Part shown: one piece after another, positions 23,265-32,793 of the stretch
How positions within the stretch are numbered: position 1 is the first letter of the stretch
Layout of the letters: the number at the start of each line of letters is the position of its first letter
Assembly: GCA_937922815.1 (NCBI GenBank)
Contig: CALAJP010000071.1
Coordinates: forward strand, 1 to 52,246
Length of the DNA: 52,246 bases
Reading direction: 5' to 3'
DNA from: an uncultured Saprospiraceae bacterium
GTDB lineage: Bacteria > Bacteroidota > Bacteroidia > Chitinophagales > Saprospiraceae
Notes under the pieces: model-generated
The model's input: the letters and a program-made list of their open reading frames with translations, nothing else
What the model was told of the DNA's origin: nothing
The model's database searches: none
Made by a program: the position numbers and the translations under genes

Positions 23265-25360
23265 CAAAAAATATCTTCTTTTTTACGAATTACACTCGAC
23301 TTTCTATACTGATGGTCGTAATTCTTAGTCTTTGTTCTATTTCGAATATAAATGCTCAAAAAAAGACAAAGGACTTTATAGAAGATGCAAAAGTAGCAGA
23401 AGGTAGCGGTCTCTTCTACGATGCTGCCCGAAACTATGAAAAAGCTTATCGCTCCAAAAAAGGGAAACCCAAACATGCTTACAGAGCAGGAGAATTGTAC
23501 CTAACTGTTCGAGACTATGAAAGGGCAGAGAAAATACTTTCTGACATTCAGGATGAATCAAAGGAATTTAATGACGTAGAATTACTCTATGGAAAATCTC
23601 TTATGCAGACGGGGAAATACGATGAAGCAATCGCAAGTTTAGTTTCATTCAAAAACAATCTAAAAGGAAAAGGAAATGAACAAACCATAAACGATGTTGA
23701 TATATATATAAAAGGTTGTGAAACAGCAAAACTACTTGCCAAAGCTCCAACGCCTTATACCATAGAACATTTAGGTAAAAATATTAATTCGAGAAATATT
23801 GAATTTGCCCCTATTGGATTAAAAGACGATAAGGTTTTATATTATTCAGCTACTAAAAATGACAAAGTATCTATTGTAAGAAGTAATAAAAAGAATGTTA
23901 CTTGGTCTACTCCCGAAAAATTAGAAATACTAAAATCGTCTAAAGATAAACGAATTTGTAACGGTTCTTTCACAGAAGATTTGAATACCTTCTATTTTAC
24001 GATTTGCGATTTAAAAACGAGCTCTTGGAGTACTCAAAGTGCTAGTTGTAAAATTTATTTCATTAAAAAGAATGGCTCTAAATGGACTTCTCCTAAGAAA
24101 TTGGGCAATGATGTAAACGTAGAAAATGCTACGAACACCCAACCTTCAATAGCTACTATTCAAGGGCGAGATTATTTATTTTTTGCATCGAATAGAGATG
24201 GCGGTTATGGAGGAATGGATATTTGGTACGTTACGAAAGGTGCAAACCAATCCCCTACTAGCTTCTCAAACCCAACAAATTTGGGAAGTAAACTAAACAC
24301 TTCAAAAGATGAACTAACGCCACATTTTAATAGGAGAAATAAAAAACTATATTTCAGTTCTAATGGACATCCTAGCACAGGTGGTTTCGATATTTTTTTA
24401 GCAGAAGGACGTCCTAATAATATTTCTAAAATAAAGAATGTAGGCTTTCCCATAAATAGTCCTGCGGATGATTTATACTACTATCAAAATGAAGATAATG
24501 TAAACGGATATTTCGTTTCTAATAGAAAAACCGAAACGCATCAAAGTACTAGAGATGAAGATATTTTTCATTTTGTCGGGACTCCTGACCAAAAACATAT
24601 TCCGTTTGCGGGACAAGCATTAGATGCTGAAGGGAAGCCCGTACCAAGTGCCATTCGGTTAATTGATTTAAACGAAGGTATAGAAGATGTCGTTGCTCAA
24701 GTAAATACAGATGCTGACGGTAACTTCAATTTTGAACTAGAAGAATCTAAAAAATATTTGATTCGGGCATTTGCTAATGATGACAATAGAAAAGCAGAGC
24801 TAGCTGTAGATGGCTTAGGTAAAAGCATAAATGAAAACTTGGTTTTTGAATCTAACGAACAAAAGATAGCTCAAAACCCATTATCCGAAGAAGTTCAAAA
24901 AACAATTGAAAGCACAAAGGTTGAGTCAAGAGACGCTAACGGTACCAAAAGAATCGTTAGTTCATTTTATTCATCAACACCAATTCCAGCCACAAATAAC
25001 ACTAACGTAGCTAATACTAATACAACCTCAACTATAGAAGAAGATATTAAGCAATATACTAAACCCACTGGGCAAGAATATATTTATTCGGGCAACAACG
25101 ATAAAAGTGTTTATTATAAAATCCAAGTTCATGCCGTTAAAGAATACAATGAGAATAGGTCTAGGTATAATAAAGTTAGAAAATTAGGCAAACAACTTAC
25201 CACCGAACAGTCGGGTAGATACATACGTGTTTTATTAAATGAAACTTTTTCGTCTCAAGAAGAAGCTCTTTCTTCTTTGACAATGATGAACGAAGTTGGC
25301 TTTTCAAAAGCTAAGGTCGTTATATTTAAAAACGATAAAAGGTTAGGTTTCGTTGAATAA
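23261..25360 (+). CDS. TPR/PD40 beta-propeller envelope protein with regulatory beta domain and SPOR-like C-terminus
   Basis: 699 residues. A signal peptide (ending about residue 33, 'ISNINAQ') is followed by TPR-like helices ('ARNYEKAYRSKKGKPKHAYRAG', 'ELLYGKSLMQTGKYDEAIASL'). A PD40/WD40-like propeller follows ('RDYLFFASNRDGGYGGMDIWY', 'LYFSSNGHPSTGGFDIFLAEG'), then a carboxypeptidase-regulatory-type domain ('AGQALDAEGKPVPSAIRLID..NTDADGNFNFEL'). The C-terminal 80 residues ('YYKIQVHAVKEYNEN..' to 'AKVVIFKND') resemble a SPOR peptidoglycan-binding domain. The order is that of PorE of the T9SS, but PorE ends in an OmpA-type domain, so this is a relative with a different wall-binding end. It overlaps purN by 4 bp. 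Confidence 0.78.
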   Translation: MTKNIFFFTNYTRLSILMVVILSLCSISNINAQKKTKDFIEDAKVAEGSGLFYDAARNYEKAYRSKKGKPKHAYRAGELYLTVRDYERAEKILSDIQDESKEFNDVELLYGKSLMQTGKYDEAIASLVSFKNNLKGKGNEQTINDVDIYIKGCETAKLLAKAPTPYTIEHLGKNINSRNIEFAPIGLKDDKVLYYSATKNDKVSIVRSNKKNVTWSTPEKLEILKSSKDKRICNGSFTEDLNTFYFTICDLKTSSWSTQSASCKIYFIKKNGSKWTSPKKLGNDVNVENATNTQPSIATIQGRDYLFFASNRDGGYGGMDIWYVTKGANQSPTSFSNPTNLGSKLNTSKDELTPHFNRRNKKLYFSSNGHPSTGGFDIFLAEGRPNNISKIKNVGFPINSPADDLYYYQNEDNVNGYFVSNRKTETHQSTRDEDIFHFVGTPDQKHIPFAGQALDAEGKPVPSAIRLIDLNEGIEDVVAQVNTDADGNFNFELEESKKYLIRAFANDDNRKAELAVDGLGKSINENLVFESNEQKIAQNPLSEEVQKTIESTKVESRDANGTKRIVSSFYSSTPIPATNNTNVANTNTTSTIEEDIKQYTKPTGQEYIYSGNNDKSVYYKIQVHAVKEYNENRSRYNKVRKLGKQLTTEQSGRYIRVLLNETFSSQEEALSSLTMMNEVGFSKAKVVIFKNDKRLGFVE

Positions 25361-25376
25361 CGGCAGAAAAGAACAT

Positions 25377-25420
25377 AAAAAAAGCTCAAAATGTAGAAAC
25401 TACATTTTGAGCTTTTTTAT
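25377..25420. terminator. Bidirectional terminator
   Basis: A stem of about 17-20 bp (AAAAGCTCAAAATGTAG / CTACATTTTGAGCTTTT) with a 3-base loop, flanked by A- and T-runs, between convergent genes. Confidence 0.9.
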
Positions 25421-25435
25421 TAGCTGCGGGATTGA

Positions 25436-28291
25436 TTAGATTTTTACTAATTTTAATACTTGAGCCGAGTTAGGTGTAGTTAGCTTTGCAATATAAGTAC
25501 CCGCTTTAGGAGTGCTTTGTTCCGTAATGTCTATTAATTGAACAAATTGCTCCCCATTAATAAATTGTTGTTCAATTAACTTTCCATCGATGTTGTAAAT
25601 TTCCAACGTAGCATTTTCTAAGGTCTGAATAGCTAATGTCGTTGATTCACTAAATGGATTATTTCCTGCAAATTCGAACACCATATTTTGAGCGGTAGCA
25701 TTACCTTCTTCGGGTGCAAATGTTAAATTAAGGTCATGTACTTCGATATTATTATCATAGCTTTCGCTTTTTGTAATTCTATCATGCAAGATCAAAATGT
25801 CACTAAGGTCAGCACCGTCAGGGTTATCAATTACTATATTTAAGATGTTTCCATCTGTTAAGTTTCCATTCCAACTGCTTGTTATCGTATTTATATCCGA
25901 ATGCCAAGCAAAGTTTTCATTTTCGATAGCCACACTGCTCACGTCAACAATCTCTGCATTTCCTATCGTTGATAACGAAAATTGAAACCCTGAAACTTCA
26001 TTTATTTTTTCAATATTGATATCAATAGAAACCAAGCTTCCATTTTCATTATTCTTATGTACAGCTATATTATGAACTTTTGAAGTTCTTGGTTGTGCTA
26101 CATCTATACGATTAGCGTTGCTGTTAATATCACCCATTTTAATACCGATAACGTCTATATTCATATTATCAACCAAGCTAGGTAAAAAGATAGAGTCTGG
26201 TAAGTTTTTCAATAAATCATTGATTCCAAAATCAAAGTCTTTATCTATAAATTTCCACGAATCTACATTAAAAAATTCATCTTGGTTACCTAATATTAAG
26301 CTACGAATTTCTTGTATATCAGAAACTGTAATTCTATCATCGTTAGTAACATCTGCTGCTATAGATTGATAAGGAGTAGTAAACGGAGATTTCAAAAGGA
26401 TATGGTCTATAATTCCAATAATATCAGATGTAGTGACTCCTTCTGTAGGGTTTGTATTACGGTCTCCGATTAAAGAATATGAATAACAAGCAGGAACTCT
26501 ATTTATTGAAAAGTTGCCTTCTCCGTCCGTTTGGTCTTGGCCTGTATTAATATTTGCTTCAAAGTTAATAGATACAGATTCTAAATTATTCCCATTAAGG
26601 CTTTTTACATTTCCATTAATATCCACTAAAGGAGATGTCATTTCACATTCTTCTAACGCTTTCATCGTCATCATTTTGAAAACATTACCTTGCATTAATT
26701 CTATATCTGTATTATTAACAATAATATCTAAAAGACGTGTTGAAGAAATTTCTTCTTTTTCTTCTGTTGTAATGCCCTCGTCATTCAAAAAGTAAAAGCG
26801 GTCTCCATCTCTTAAATTAGAAAAGTGGTATTTTAAAATAGTATGAACTGTTGGTCCAAAGATTCCTTTGTCTTGTGCTTCTTCAGCTACCATTCCTACA
26901 AATGCATCAATATTATTAATATCGTTGCTATATGCCGTTTTTAACACCGCTACCAATTCTGCGTTGCTCGTTATTTGTTCAAATTCGGTAAGTTTTTCTA
27001 ATCCGTAAGCTTCTCGAATTGAATTATAATCACCCAAACCTCTTTCTCTGCCTCTTTGAATATTAATCGCCATTAAATCTGACCCTCCAGCGCCAGAACC
27101 TGGTGCTCCAAACAATAAATTTCTAACATCATCAATTACTCGAATATCAAATTTTTGTTGAATCTGAACGCCCATTCCTCTAATTATATCCTCAGGAATG
27201 CTGTTCGCTACGGCAACGGGATTAAAAAATGCATCTCTTAGTTCTAATGTATCACCAGCAATATGTTCTCCTGTTTCATCTATTTGAAGAATGGTAGAAT
27301 TCAATAACGTATGCCCTATTCTAAATGCCGCAGCAGTGAATACATTTGATAATTGTGGGTTTATAGATTCATCATAACCTTGGTAAGGGTCTAAATGAAC
27401 GCCCAAAGAAGGCAACCATTCATTATTTAATATATTTTGAATTTTTCCTCCAACTAACTTTCTAGCTTTTTGATAAATTTGTTCATCTGTCCAAGTAGGG
27501 TTTTCATTAGCGTATAAATCCGCTAATCGATTATGTTCCCTCATAAAGATTAAATGCATTGTTGTAAGTGAAATGTTTTCATTGACTCTTACATCTCCTG
27601 CTACAAATATTTTTTGGAAAAACTGAGCCAACTCGTTTTCCATATGGGGTGCATTTTCATCAATCTCTGAATCTATATTGCCATCAATTGTATTATATGG
27701 CAATAGATTACCTCTTGATGTTTTCAGTTTTCCTCCTTCGAATGTTCTTAGCCAGTCCGCATGTTCTTGCGTAGAACCATAAACCGCAGAACCATCTATA
27801 TAAGCAGTAATTAAATTGGGATGCATTCTAAGGTTAGAAGTGCTCGTACCCGTATTGGGGTCATAGCTATTCCTTTTCATTCTGATCACCTGTGTACCCG
27901 TACGCATAGGATCCATTACAGGGTCACCTACAGGTATTTGAATATCAGCACTTTCTGTCGGATGGCCATTAGTAAATCCCAAATCGTGATCGATGAATTG
28001 ACCAAAAACCCAAACAAAAGTAGAAAGTTCTAACTGGTCATTTATAGGTGCTTCTTGATCTGCTAACTGATTAGACAAATCACGAGGGTTAGCCCTATCC
28101 GCCCCACCTATAGATGATATTTGGTCTCCATATCCATTTCCAGAAATTCTTAATAAGTTTTCATTAACAGCGCCCCAATTCGGATTAGAAATGTTATTGT
28201 TAGTACCATCATAAGTACGATTCTCTTGAGCAAAAAGTAAGGATGTGGAAACACACAGAATAGTTAGCAACAATTGTACACGTAGTACCAT
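25436..28291 (-). CDS. T9SS-secreted animal-type heme peroxidase with dockerin-like module
   Basis: 951 residues. The signal peptide ends 'SLLFAQ'. The peroxidase domain (about 25-560) keeps distal His102 preceded by Asp101 ('FIDHDLGFTN'), catalytic Arg235 with Glu238 ('GDVRVNENISLTTMH'), 'REHNRLA' and proximal His327 ('FRIGHTLL'). Asp101 and Glu238 are the positions that form ester bonds to heme in myeloperoxidase/peroxidasin. A short beta domain follows, then a dockerin-like pair ('VTTSDIIGIIDHILL', 'DVTNDDRITVSDIQEIRSLI') and a cohesin-like region. The last 75 or so residues are a type A T9SS sorting domain ('LEIYNIDGKLI' ... 'GTYIAKLTT' ... 'LKLVKI'). It is predicted to make hypohalous acids or cross-links outside the cell. 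Confidence 0.93.
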   Translation of the reverse strand: MVLRVQLLLTILCVSTSLLFAQENRTYDGTNNNISNPNWGAVNENLLRISGNGYGDQISSIGGADRANPRDLSNQLADQEAPINDQLELSTFVWVFGQFIDHDLGFTNGHPTESADIQIPVGDPVMDPMRTGTQVIRMKRNSYDPNTGTSTSNLRMHPNLITAYIDGSAVYGSTQEHADWLRTFEGGKLKTSRGNLLPYNTIDGNIDSEIDENAPHMENELAQFFQKIFVAGDVRVNENISLTTMHLIFMREHNRLADLYANENPTWTDEQIYQKARKLVGGKIQNILNNEWLPSLGVHLDPYQGYDESINPQLSNVFTAAAFRIGHTLLNSTILQIDETGEHIAGDTLELRDAFFNPVAVANSIPEDIIRGMGVQIQQKFDIRVIDDVRNLLFGAPGSGAGGSDLMAINIQRGRERGLGDYNSIREAYGLEKLTEFEQITSNAELVAVLKTAYSNDINNIDAFVGMVAEEAQDKGIFGPTVHTILKYHFSNLRDGDRFYFLNDEGITTEEKEEISSTRLLDIIVNNTDIELMQGNVFKMMTMKALEECEMTSPLVDINGNVKSLNGNNLESVSINFEANINTGQDQTDGEGNFSINRVPACYSYSLIGDRNTNPTEGVTTSDIIGIIDHILLKSPFTTPYQSIAADVTNDDRITVSDIQEIRSLILGNQDEFFNVDSWKFIDKDFDFGINDLLKNLPDSIFLPSLVDNMNIDVIGIKMGDINSNANRIDVAQPRTSKVHNIAVHKNNENGSLVSIDINIEKINEVSGFQFSLSTIGNAEIVDVSSVAIENENFAWHSDINTITSSWNGNLTDGNILNIVIDNPDGADLSDILILHDRITKSESYDNNIEVHDLNLTFAPEEGNATAQNMVFEFAGNNPFSESTTLAIQTLENATLEIYNIDGKLIEQQFINGEQFVQLIDITEQSTPKAGTYIAKLTTPNSAQVLKLVKI

Positions 28292-28655
28292 ACTTAAATT
28301 TTTATTGATGTTCAGGGTAAAATATTATTGATTCTAGTCTTATATAGTTTGATTAAGACATCAAAACAAAATCTAGGTTTAAAGAGATCCTAAATTAAAA
28401 TTTAATAATACAATCGGTTGAGGGAGAATGAATGAGTAACAAATATACGATTTTTAAAAATAAAAAGTTTATTAAAATTTTGTTAATTAGCCATCTTTGG
28501 AATTACTCAAAAAACGGTAAACAACTCGTTCATATATAAATTAAGCCCTATAACATGGAATGATATTTGCATTTTTTATCAAAACTTCTACAAAACATGT
28601 TATAAAAGTCTATATTTTATATACTTTTATGCCCATATTTTCATAAATCATAACA
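28292..28655. other. 364-bp divergent intergenic region
   Basis: Lies between the divergent peroxidase and nucleotidyltransferase genes. No coding frame is evident. It contains a promoter-like element for the peroxidase (28440-28447) and AT-rich sequence before the nucleotidyltransferase start. Confidence 0.5.
28440..28447 (-). promoter_or_regulatory. Candidate -7 element of the peroxidase promoter
   Basis: TATATTTG on the minus strand fits TAnnTTTG exactly. No TTG lies at the right distance, only a T-run. It would give a leader of about 140 bases. Confidence 0.35.
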
Positions 28656-29591
28656 ATGAAAGAAACTAAAAAAACACTATTAATACTTGCTGCTGGAATG
28701 GGTAGCAGATATGGAGGATTAAAACAAATAGACGGAGTAGGTCCTAGCGAAGAAGCAATAATAGAATATTCAATATATGATGCCATTCAGAGTGGTTTCA
28801 ATAAAATTGTTTTCATTATCAGAAGACAATTTGAAGAAGCTTTCAAAGCAAAATTTATGTCTTCTTTAGAGGGCAAGATTGAAGTAGTTTTTGTTTATCA
28901 AGAGTTTGACGCTCCTATCGGTGGTAGAGATTTGTCTAAAATTTATAGAGAAAAACCTTGGGGAACTGGACATGCTGTTCTAGTGGCTAAAGATGTTATC
29001 AACGAACCTTTTGCGGTTATAAATGCGGATGATTATTATGGTCAAGAAAGCTTCAAAACGGCTGCGGATTATATCGACCAAGGAAAATGTACCGCTACCA
29101 ATCATAGTTTAGTTGCTTATGTGCTAAACAACACACTTTCTGATCATGGTCACGTGAATAGAGGTGTTTGTACTAAAGATGAAAATGGAAATTTAAAATC
29201 AATAGAAGAGGCTTTAAAAATAACTCGATCAGGAGATAAAATTACTCATGAGACTGAAAACTTTAATGGCCCTAGTGAATTAGATGAAAATACACCTGTT
29301 TCAATGAATTTCTGGTTGTTCCACCCTTCTATTTTTGAACATATTGAAAGAGGGTTCTTAGAATTTGTGGATCAAAATCCTACTGACCCTAAAGCGGAGT
29401 ACTTTATTCCTAGTTACGTGGATGAGTTAATCAATACCAATCAAGCGAATTTTGAAGTTATCGAAACCAATGCTCAGTGGTTTGGCGTAACCTATAGAGA
29501 AGATAAACCTATCGTAATGAAATCTTTCAAAAAGATGGTAGAGGAAGGGAAATATCCTTCTAAATTATGGGAAGAGAAAACGGTTTGTTGA
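28656..29591 (+). CDS. Nucleotidyltransferase (sugar-1-phosphate NTP transferase family)
   Basis: 311 residues. The N-terminal signature 'LILAAGMGSRYGGLKQIDGVGP' is the NTP-binding loop of the GT-A-type nucleotidyltransferases (G-x-G-x-R...K). 'PWGTGHAVLVAKDVI' and 'FAVINADDYYG' (the metal-binding Asp pair) follow in the usual order. The C-terminal half ('VSMNFWLFHPSIFEHIERGF', 'YFIPSYVDELI') is characteristic of a Bacteroidota subgroup annotated only as nucleotidyltransferase. The actual sugar is unknown; no sugar-nucleotide pathway gene is next to it. It is separated from convergent htpG by a strong terminator. Confidence 0.85.
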   Translation: MKETKKTLLILAAGMGSRYGGLKQIDGVGPSEEAIIEYSIYDAIQSGFNKIVFIIRRQFEEAFKAKFMSSLEGKIEVVFVYQEFDAPIGGRDLSKIYREKPWGTGHAVLVAKDVINEPFAVINADDYYGQESFKTAADYIDQGKCTATNHSLVAYVLNNTLSDHGHVNRGVCTKDENGNLKSIEEALKITRSGDKITHETENFNGPSELDENTPVSMNFWLFHPSIFEHIERGFLEFVDQNPTDPKAEYFIPSYVDELINTNQANFEVIETNAQWFGVTYREDKPIVMKSFKKMVEEGKYPSKLWEEKTVC

Positions 29592-29627
29592 TATATGTTT
29601 TAATTTTTGGGACTTGAATGAACTAAG

Positions 29628-29664
29628 TTTTTGATGATGGCATCATTTGATGCCATCATCAAAA
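29628..29664. repeat. Perfect 16-bp inverted repeat
   Basis: TTTTGATGATGGCATC and its exact complement are separated by four bases. No T-run follows on either strand. It lies 37 bases after the nucleotidyltransferase stop, ahead of the actual terminator. Confidence 0.6.
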
Positions 29665-29716
29665 GTAGTAGAAAAACTTTTTATAAAACAGTTACATTCA
29701 AGATGAATAATAAAAC

Positions 29717-29757
29717 AAAAAAGGTGTTATTTCAATCCAGAAATAACACCTTTTTTA
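29717..29757. terminator. Bidirectional terminator between nucleotidyltransferase and htpG
   Basis: A perfect 17-bp stem (AAAAAAGGTGTTATTTC / GAAATAACACCTTTTTT) with a 6-base loop. Confidence 0.9.
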
Positions 29758-29775
29758 TATAACTAAACGATTAGA

Positions 29776-31644
29776 TTACTTTTGAAGTAAAGCAATCGTT
29801 TCGGCAGTAAATTTAGACAACTGCTCCCCTTTTAACATGTTTTGGTTCAATAGAGCCAAGTTGTAAAGGTATTGCGTCAATTTTTTGTTATCATCTTCAC
29901 TTTCAGAAGTAGCCAATTTTTGAGCTACAACTGGGTGATTCGTGTTGATAACTACGTTGTACATATCTGGCATCATTGCAGACATACCTTGCATACTTTG
30001 CATTTCTTTCATTCTACGCATGAACTCAGGCTTAGTAATTAATACAGGCGCATCGTTCGCAGAAAGAGGTTTCAATTGTAATGTCTCTTTGCCTTTATCT
30101 AGAATAGCTTCAAAAAGTCCTTTTACTTTTTCTTGCTCTTTTTCAGACATTACAGATTCAACAGTCTCGTCTTTCTGAACCAAATTATCTGGCGTATCTG
30201 AATCAACTCTTACGAAAGTAACATCACCTAATTTATACTCCAATTGTTGCATAAAGTGATTATCAATCACATTATCAAAATTCAATACATCGTAACCTTT
30301 ATTGGTTGCTGCATTGATATAAGTATGATGCTCGTCTTTATTATAAGTATAGATATTTACGATTTTGTCGTGCTTATCTTTTTGAGTCGCCTCAATTTTT
30401 TCTTTGTATTCATCAATCGTAAAGTATTCGTTATTGATGTTTTCTAACAAAGCAAATGATTTCGCTTTATCGTAGAATTTTTCTTCAGTAACCATTCCGT
30501 ATTTCACAAACAAACCTAAATCAGCCCATTTAGACTCGAACATTTTTCTATCCTTTTTGAATAGTTCGTTCAATTTATCGGCTACTTTTTTAGTAATATA
30601 GCTCGTGATTTTCTTAACGTTTTTGTCTGACTGTAAGTAAGAACGAGAAACGTTCAACGGAATATCTGGAGAATCAATTACACCGTGTAAAAGTGTCAAG
30701 AACTCAGGTACGATTTCAGAAACATTATCCGTAACATAAACTTGGTTACTGTATAAATGAACTTTGTTTTTCTGAACTTCTAATGAATTTTTAACCTTAG
30801 GGAAATATAAAACCCCTGTTAGGTTGAATGGAAAATCAATATTTAAATGAATCCAAAACATCGGCTTTTCAGCCATTGGGTATAATTCATTATAGAAATT
30901 AATATAATCTTCGTCTTTTAATTCAGAAGGAGATTTTTTCCAAAGTGGGTTCGGGTTGTTTACGATATTATCAACCTCGATAGATTTTGTTTTTTCTTCG
31001 TCATCTTCTTTTGCGTCTTCAACAGGAACAGTCTCTGTTTTCGTACCAAAACGAATAGGAACTGACAAGAATTTACAGTATTTATCCAAAAGACCTTGAA
31101 TCGTATCTTTTTTCAAAAACTCTTCAGCATCATCACTTACGTGCAAAATAATATCTGTACCTCTTTCTTGTTTTTCTGCTGGCTCCAACGTGTACTCAGG
31201 ATCACCTTCACAAGACCATTTTACCGCAGGAGTACCTTGGTGAGATTTAGTAACCACTTCTACTCTTTTCGCAACCATAAAAGCAGAATAAAAACCTAAA
31301 CCGAAATGCCCAATGATGCTTTCCGTTTTATATTTTTCAAGGAATTCTGATGCAGAAGAAAATGCTACTTGATTAAGGTATTTATTCACTTCTTCCTCAC
31401 TCATTCCAATTCCTCTATCACGGATAGTGATTGTTTTTTCAGTTTCATTAACGATTACATCAATCGTTGTATCGCCCACTTCTTCTTTATAAACACCTTT
31501 TGAAGAAAGTGCTTTTAATTTGTTGGTTGCATCAACAGCATTAGAAACTAATTCTCTTAAAAAAATATCTTGATCAGAATATAAAAATTGTTTGATTATC
31601 GGAAATATATTCTCCGTTTGAACCGAAATATTACCTTTTTGCAT
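29776..31644 (-). CDS. htpG: Hsp90 chaperone HtpG
   Basis: 622 residues, the standard bacterial Hsp90 length. The GHKL ATPase domain has 'QDIFLRELVSNAVDAT' (catalytic Glu and Mg-binding Asn), 'ITIRDRGIGMSEEEV' and 'IGHFGLGFYSAFMVA' (lid). A short acidic linker follows ('DAKEDDEEKTKS'), then the middle domain with 'LNVSRSYLQSD', whose Arg reaches the ATP gamma-phosphate, and the C-terminal dimerisation domain. It is a cytosolic ATP-dependent chaperone. Single gene; no heat-shock operator was recognised upstream. Confidence 0.97.
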   Translation of the reverse strand: MQKGNISVQTENIFPIIKQFLYSDQDIFLRELVSNAVDATNKLKALSSKGVYKEEVGDTTIDVIVNETEKTITIRDRGIGMSEEEVNKYLNQVAFSSASEFLEKYKTESIIGHFGLGFYSAFMVAKRVEVVTKSHQGTPAVKWSCEGDPEYTLEPAEKQERGTDIILHVSDDAEEFLKKDTIQGLLDKYCKFLSVPIRFGTKTETVPVEDAKEDDEEKTKSIEVDNIVNNPNPLWKKSPSELKDEDYINFYNELYPMAEKPMFWIHLNIDFPFNLTGVLYFPKVKNSLEVQKNKVHLYSNQVYVTDNVSEIVPEFLTLLHGVIDSPDIPLNVSRSYLQSDKNVKKITSYITKKVADKLNELFKKDRKMFESKWADLGLFVKYGMVTEEKFYDKAKSFALLENINNEYFTIDEYKEKIEATQKDKHDKIVNIYTYNKDEHHTYINAATNKGYDVLNFDNVIDNHFMQQLEYKLGDVTFVRVDSDTPDNLVQKDETVESVMSEKEQEKVKGLFEAILDKGKETLQLKPLSANDAPVLITKPEFMRRMKEMQSMQGMSAMMPDMYNVVINTNHPVVAQKLATSESEDDNKKLTQYLYNLALLNQNMLKGEQLSKFTAETIALLQK

Positions 31645-31822
31645 AGCTATAATATTTTGTTTTGATTTTAATTTTACAAAAATTGAAAGATTCTCTTTCT
31701 CTACTTATGCCGTAGTATGAACAATTGATATACCAACACGAATTATCTGACATATTGGCAAATAAATAGATTTTATTGGCAGAATAGTTCATTGAAAATT
31801 AATCCAAGTATGACAAAACAAC

Positions 31823-32785
31823 TTATTTAATCAATAAATCCGCAATTTGGTCGGTTAGGTTTTCAATGAAATAAGAGCCCGCCATCGCATCATTACTTTT
31901 CCATTTCGATTCTAATTGTAATAGCTGTTGGATTTCAATAAATAGTTTTTGTGAATCTATTTTATCAGTGGCAATTGTTGGGTTAGGAATAATGTCAATT
32001 CGATGAACGCCTCCACAAATCGCAGAAATGGCTTTTGAGGTATTATAAATAGAATTGTGATAATCCGACTCGTTTTCAGAAGTTATCGTTGCATTCCAAA
32101 AAACATCTTCAATCGGCAATGAATTTTCTTGTTGAATTTTGGCAATACAAAGTTTCAATGCTCGCAAACAAGCTATATCTAAATAATGGTTTTTAGTTAA
32201 TTCATAATCAATAAATATCTGGTTGGATTGAATGCCTTTTTGGAATAAATTATTGACTTTAGAAAGTACATTTTTCAACGTTTCAACCTTATTTTCATCA
32301 TTAGTTTTTGGAATTTCAATTTTTACTTTCAGTGTTTTGGACTTAACACCCGAATCCATAAAAGTTGAATAATTTATTAGAACAGAACCGTCAAAATCAT
32401 GCTCAATATTTTCAATTTCTTGTTCAGAAACGGTATTATTTACTTCAAAAAAGGATTGAATAAAATCATAATTAACACCCTTTATTTTCCTGATTTCATC
32501 TAACGAACATTTAAAAATAGGAGCGTTCACCCCATTATTAAGACTATCAAGTAAAGTTCCAATATTTGAAGAATCAAAAGTATATCCAATCAACCAATCC
32601 GAATAATTAAAAATAGGAGCATCAACTTTACCTTTCCTATCATCGGCATGATGAAAAGCCGACCAACCGTACTTCTCATCAGGTTTGTAACCCAATTTTG
32701 CAATATCGATTTGAGGTAAATCAATAGCTAATTTTTCTAACCAATCCGACTTACTTGTTTCTTGAAATGTATTTTTGATTTCCAT
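31823..32785 (-). CDS. Short methylmalonyl-CoA mutase small-subunit-like protein
   Basis: 320 residues. Sequence features of the mutase TIM-barrel are visible but diverged: 'SDWLEKLAIDLP...LGYKPDEKYGWSAF' at the N-terminus and 'DAMAGSYFIENLTDQIADLL' at the C-terminus, which corresponds to 'DPAAGSYYIE.LT..L' of MutA/MutB. It is much shorter than a normal small subunit, and no B12-binding domain is present. It probably has no catalytic activity of its own. No large-subunit gene (mutB) is adjacent. It starts 8 bases after the transferase-like gene and is cotranscribed with it. Assignment rests mainly on the C-terminal motif. Confidence 0.6.
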   Translation of the reverse strand: MEIKNTFQETSKSDWLEKLAIDLPQIDIAKLGYKPDEKYGWSAFHHADDRKGKVDAPIFNYSDWLIGYTFDSSNIGTLLDSLNNGVNAPIFKCSLDEIRKIKGVNYDFIQSFFEVNNTVSEQEIENIEHDFDGSVLINYSTFMDSGVKSKTLKVKIEIPKTNDENKVETLKNVLSKVNNLFQKGIQSNQIFIDYELTKNHYLDIACLRALKLCIAKIQQENSLPIEDVFWNATITSENESDYHNSIYNTSKAISAICGGVHRIDIIPNPTIATDKIDSQKLFIEIQQLLQLESKWKSNDAMAGSYFIENLTDQIADLLIK

Positions 32786-32793
32786 ACCTTTTT

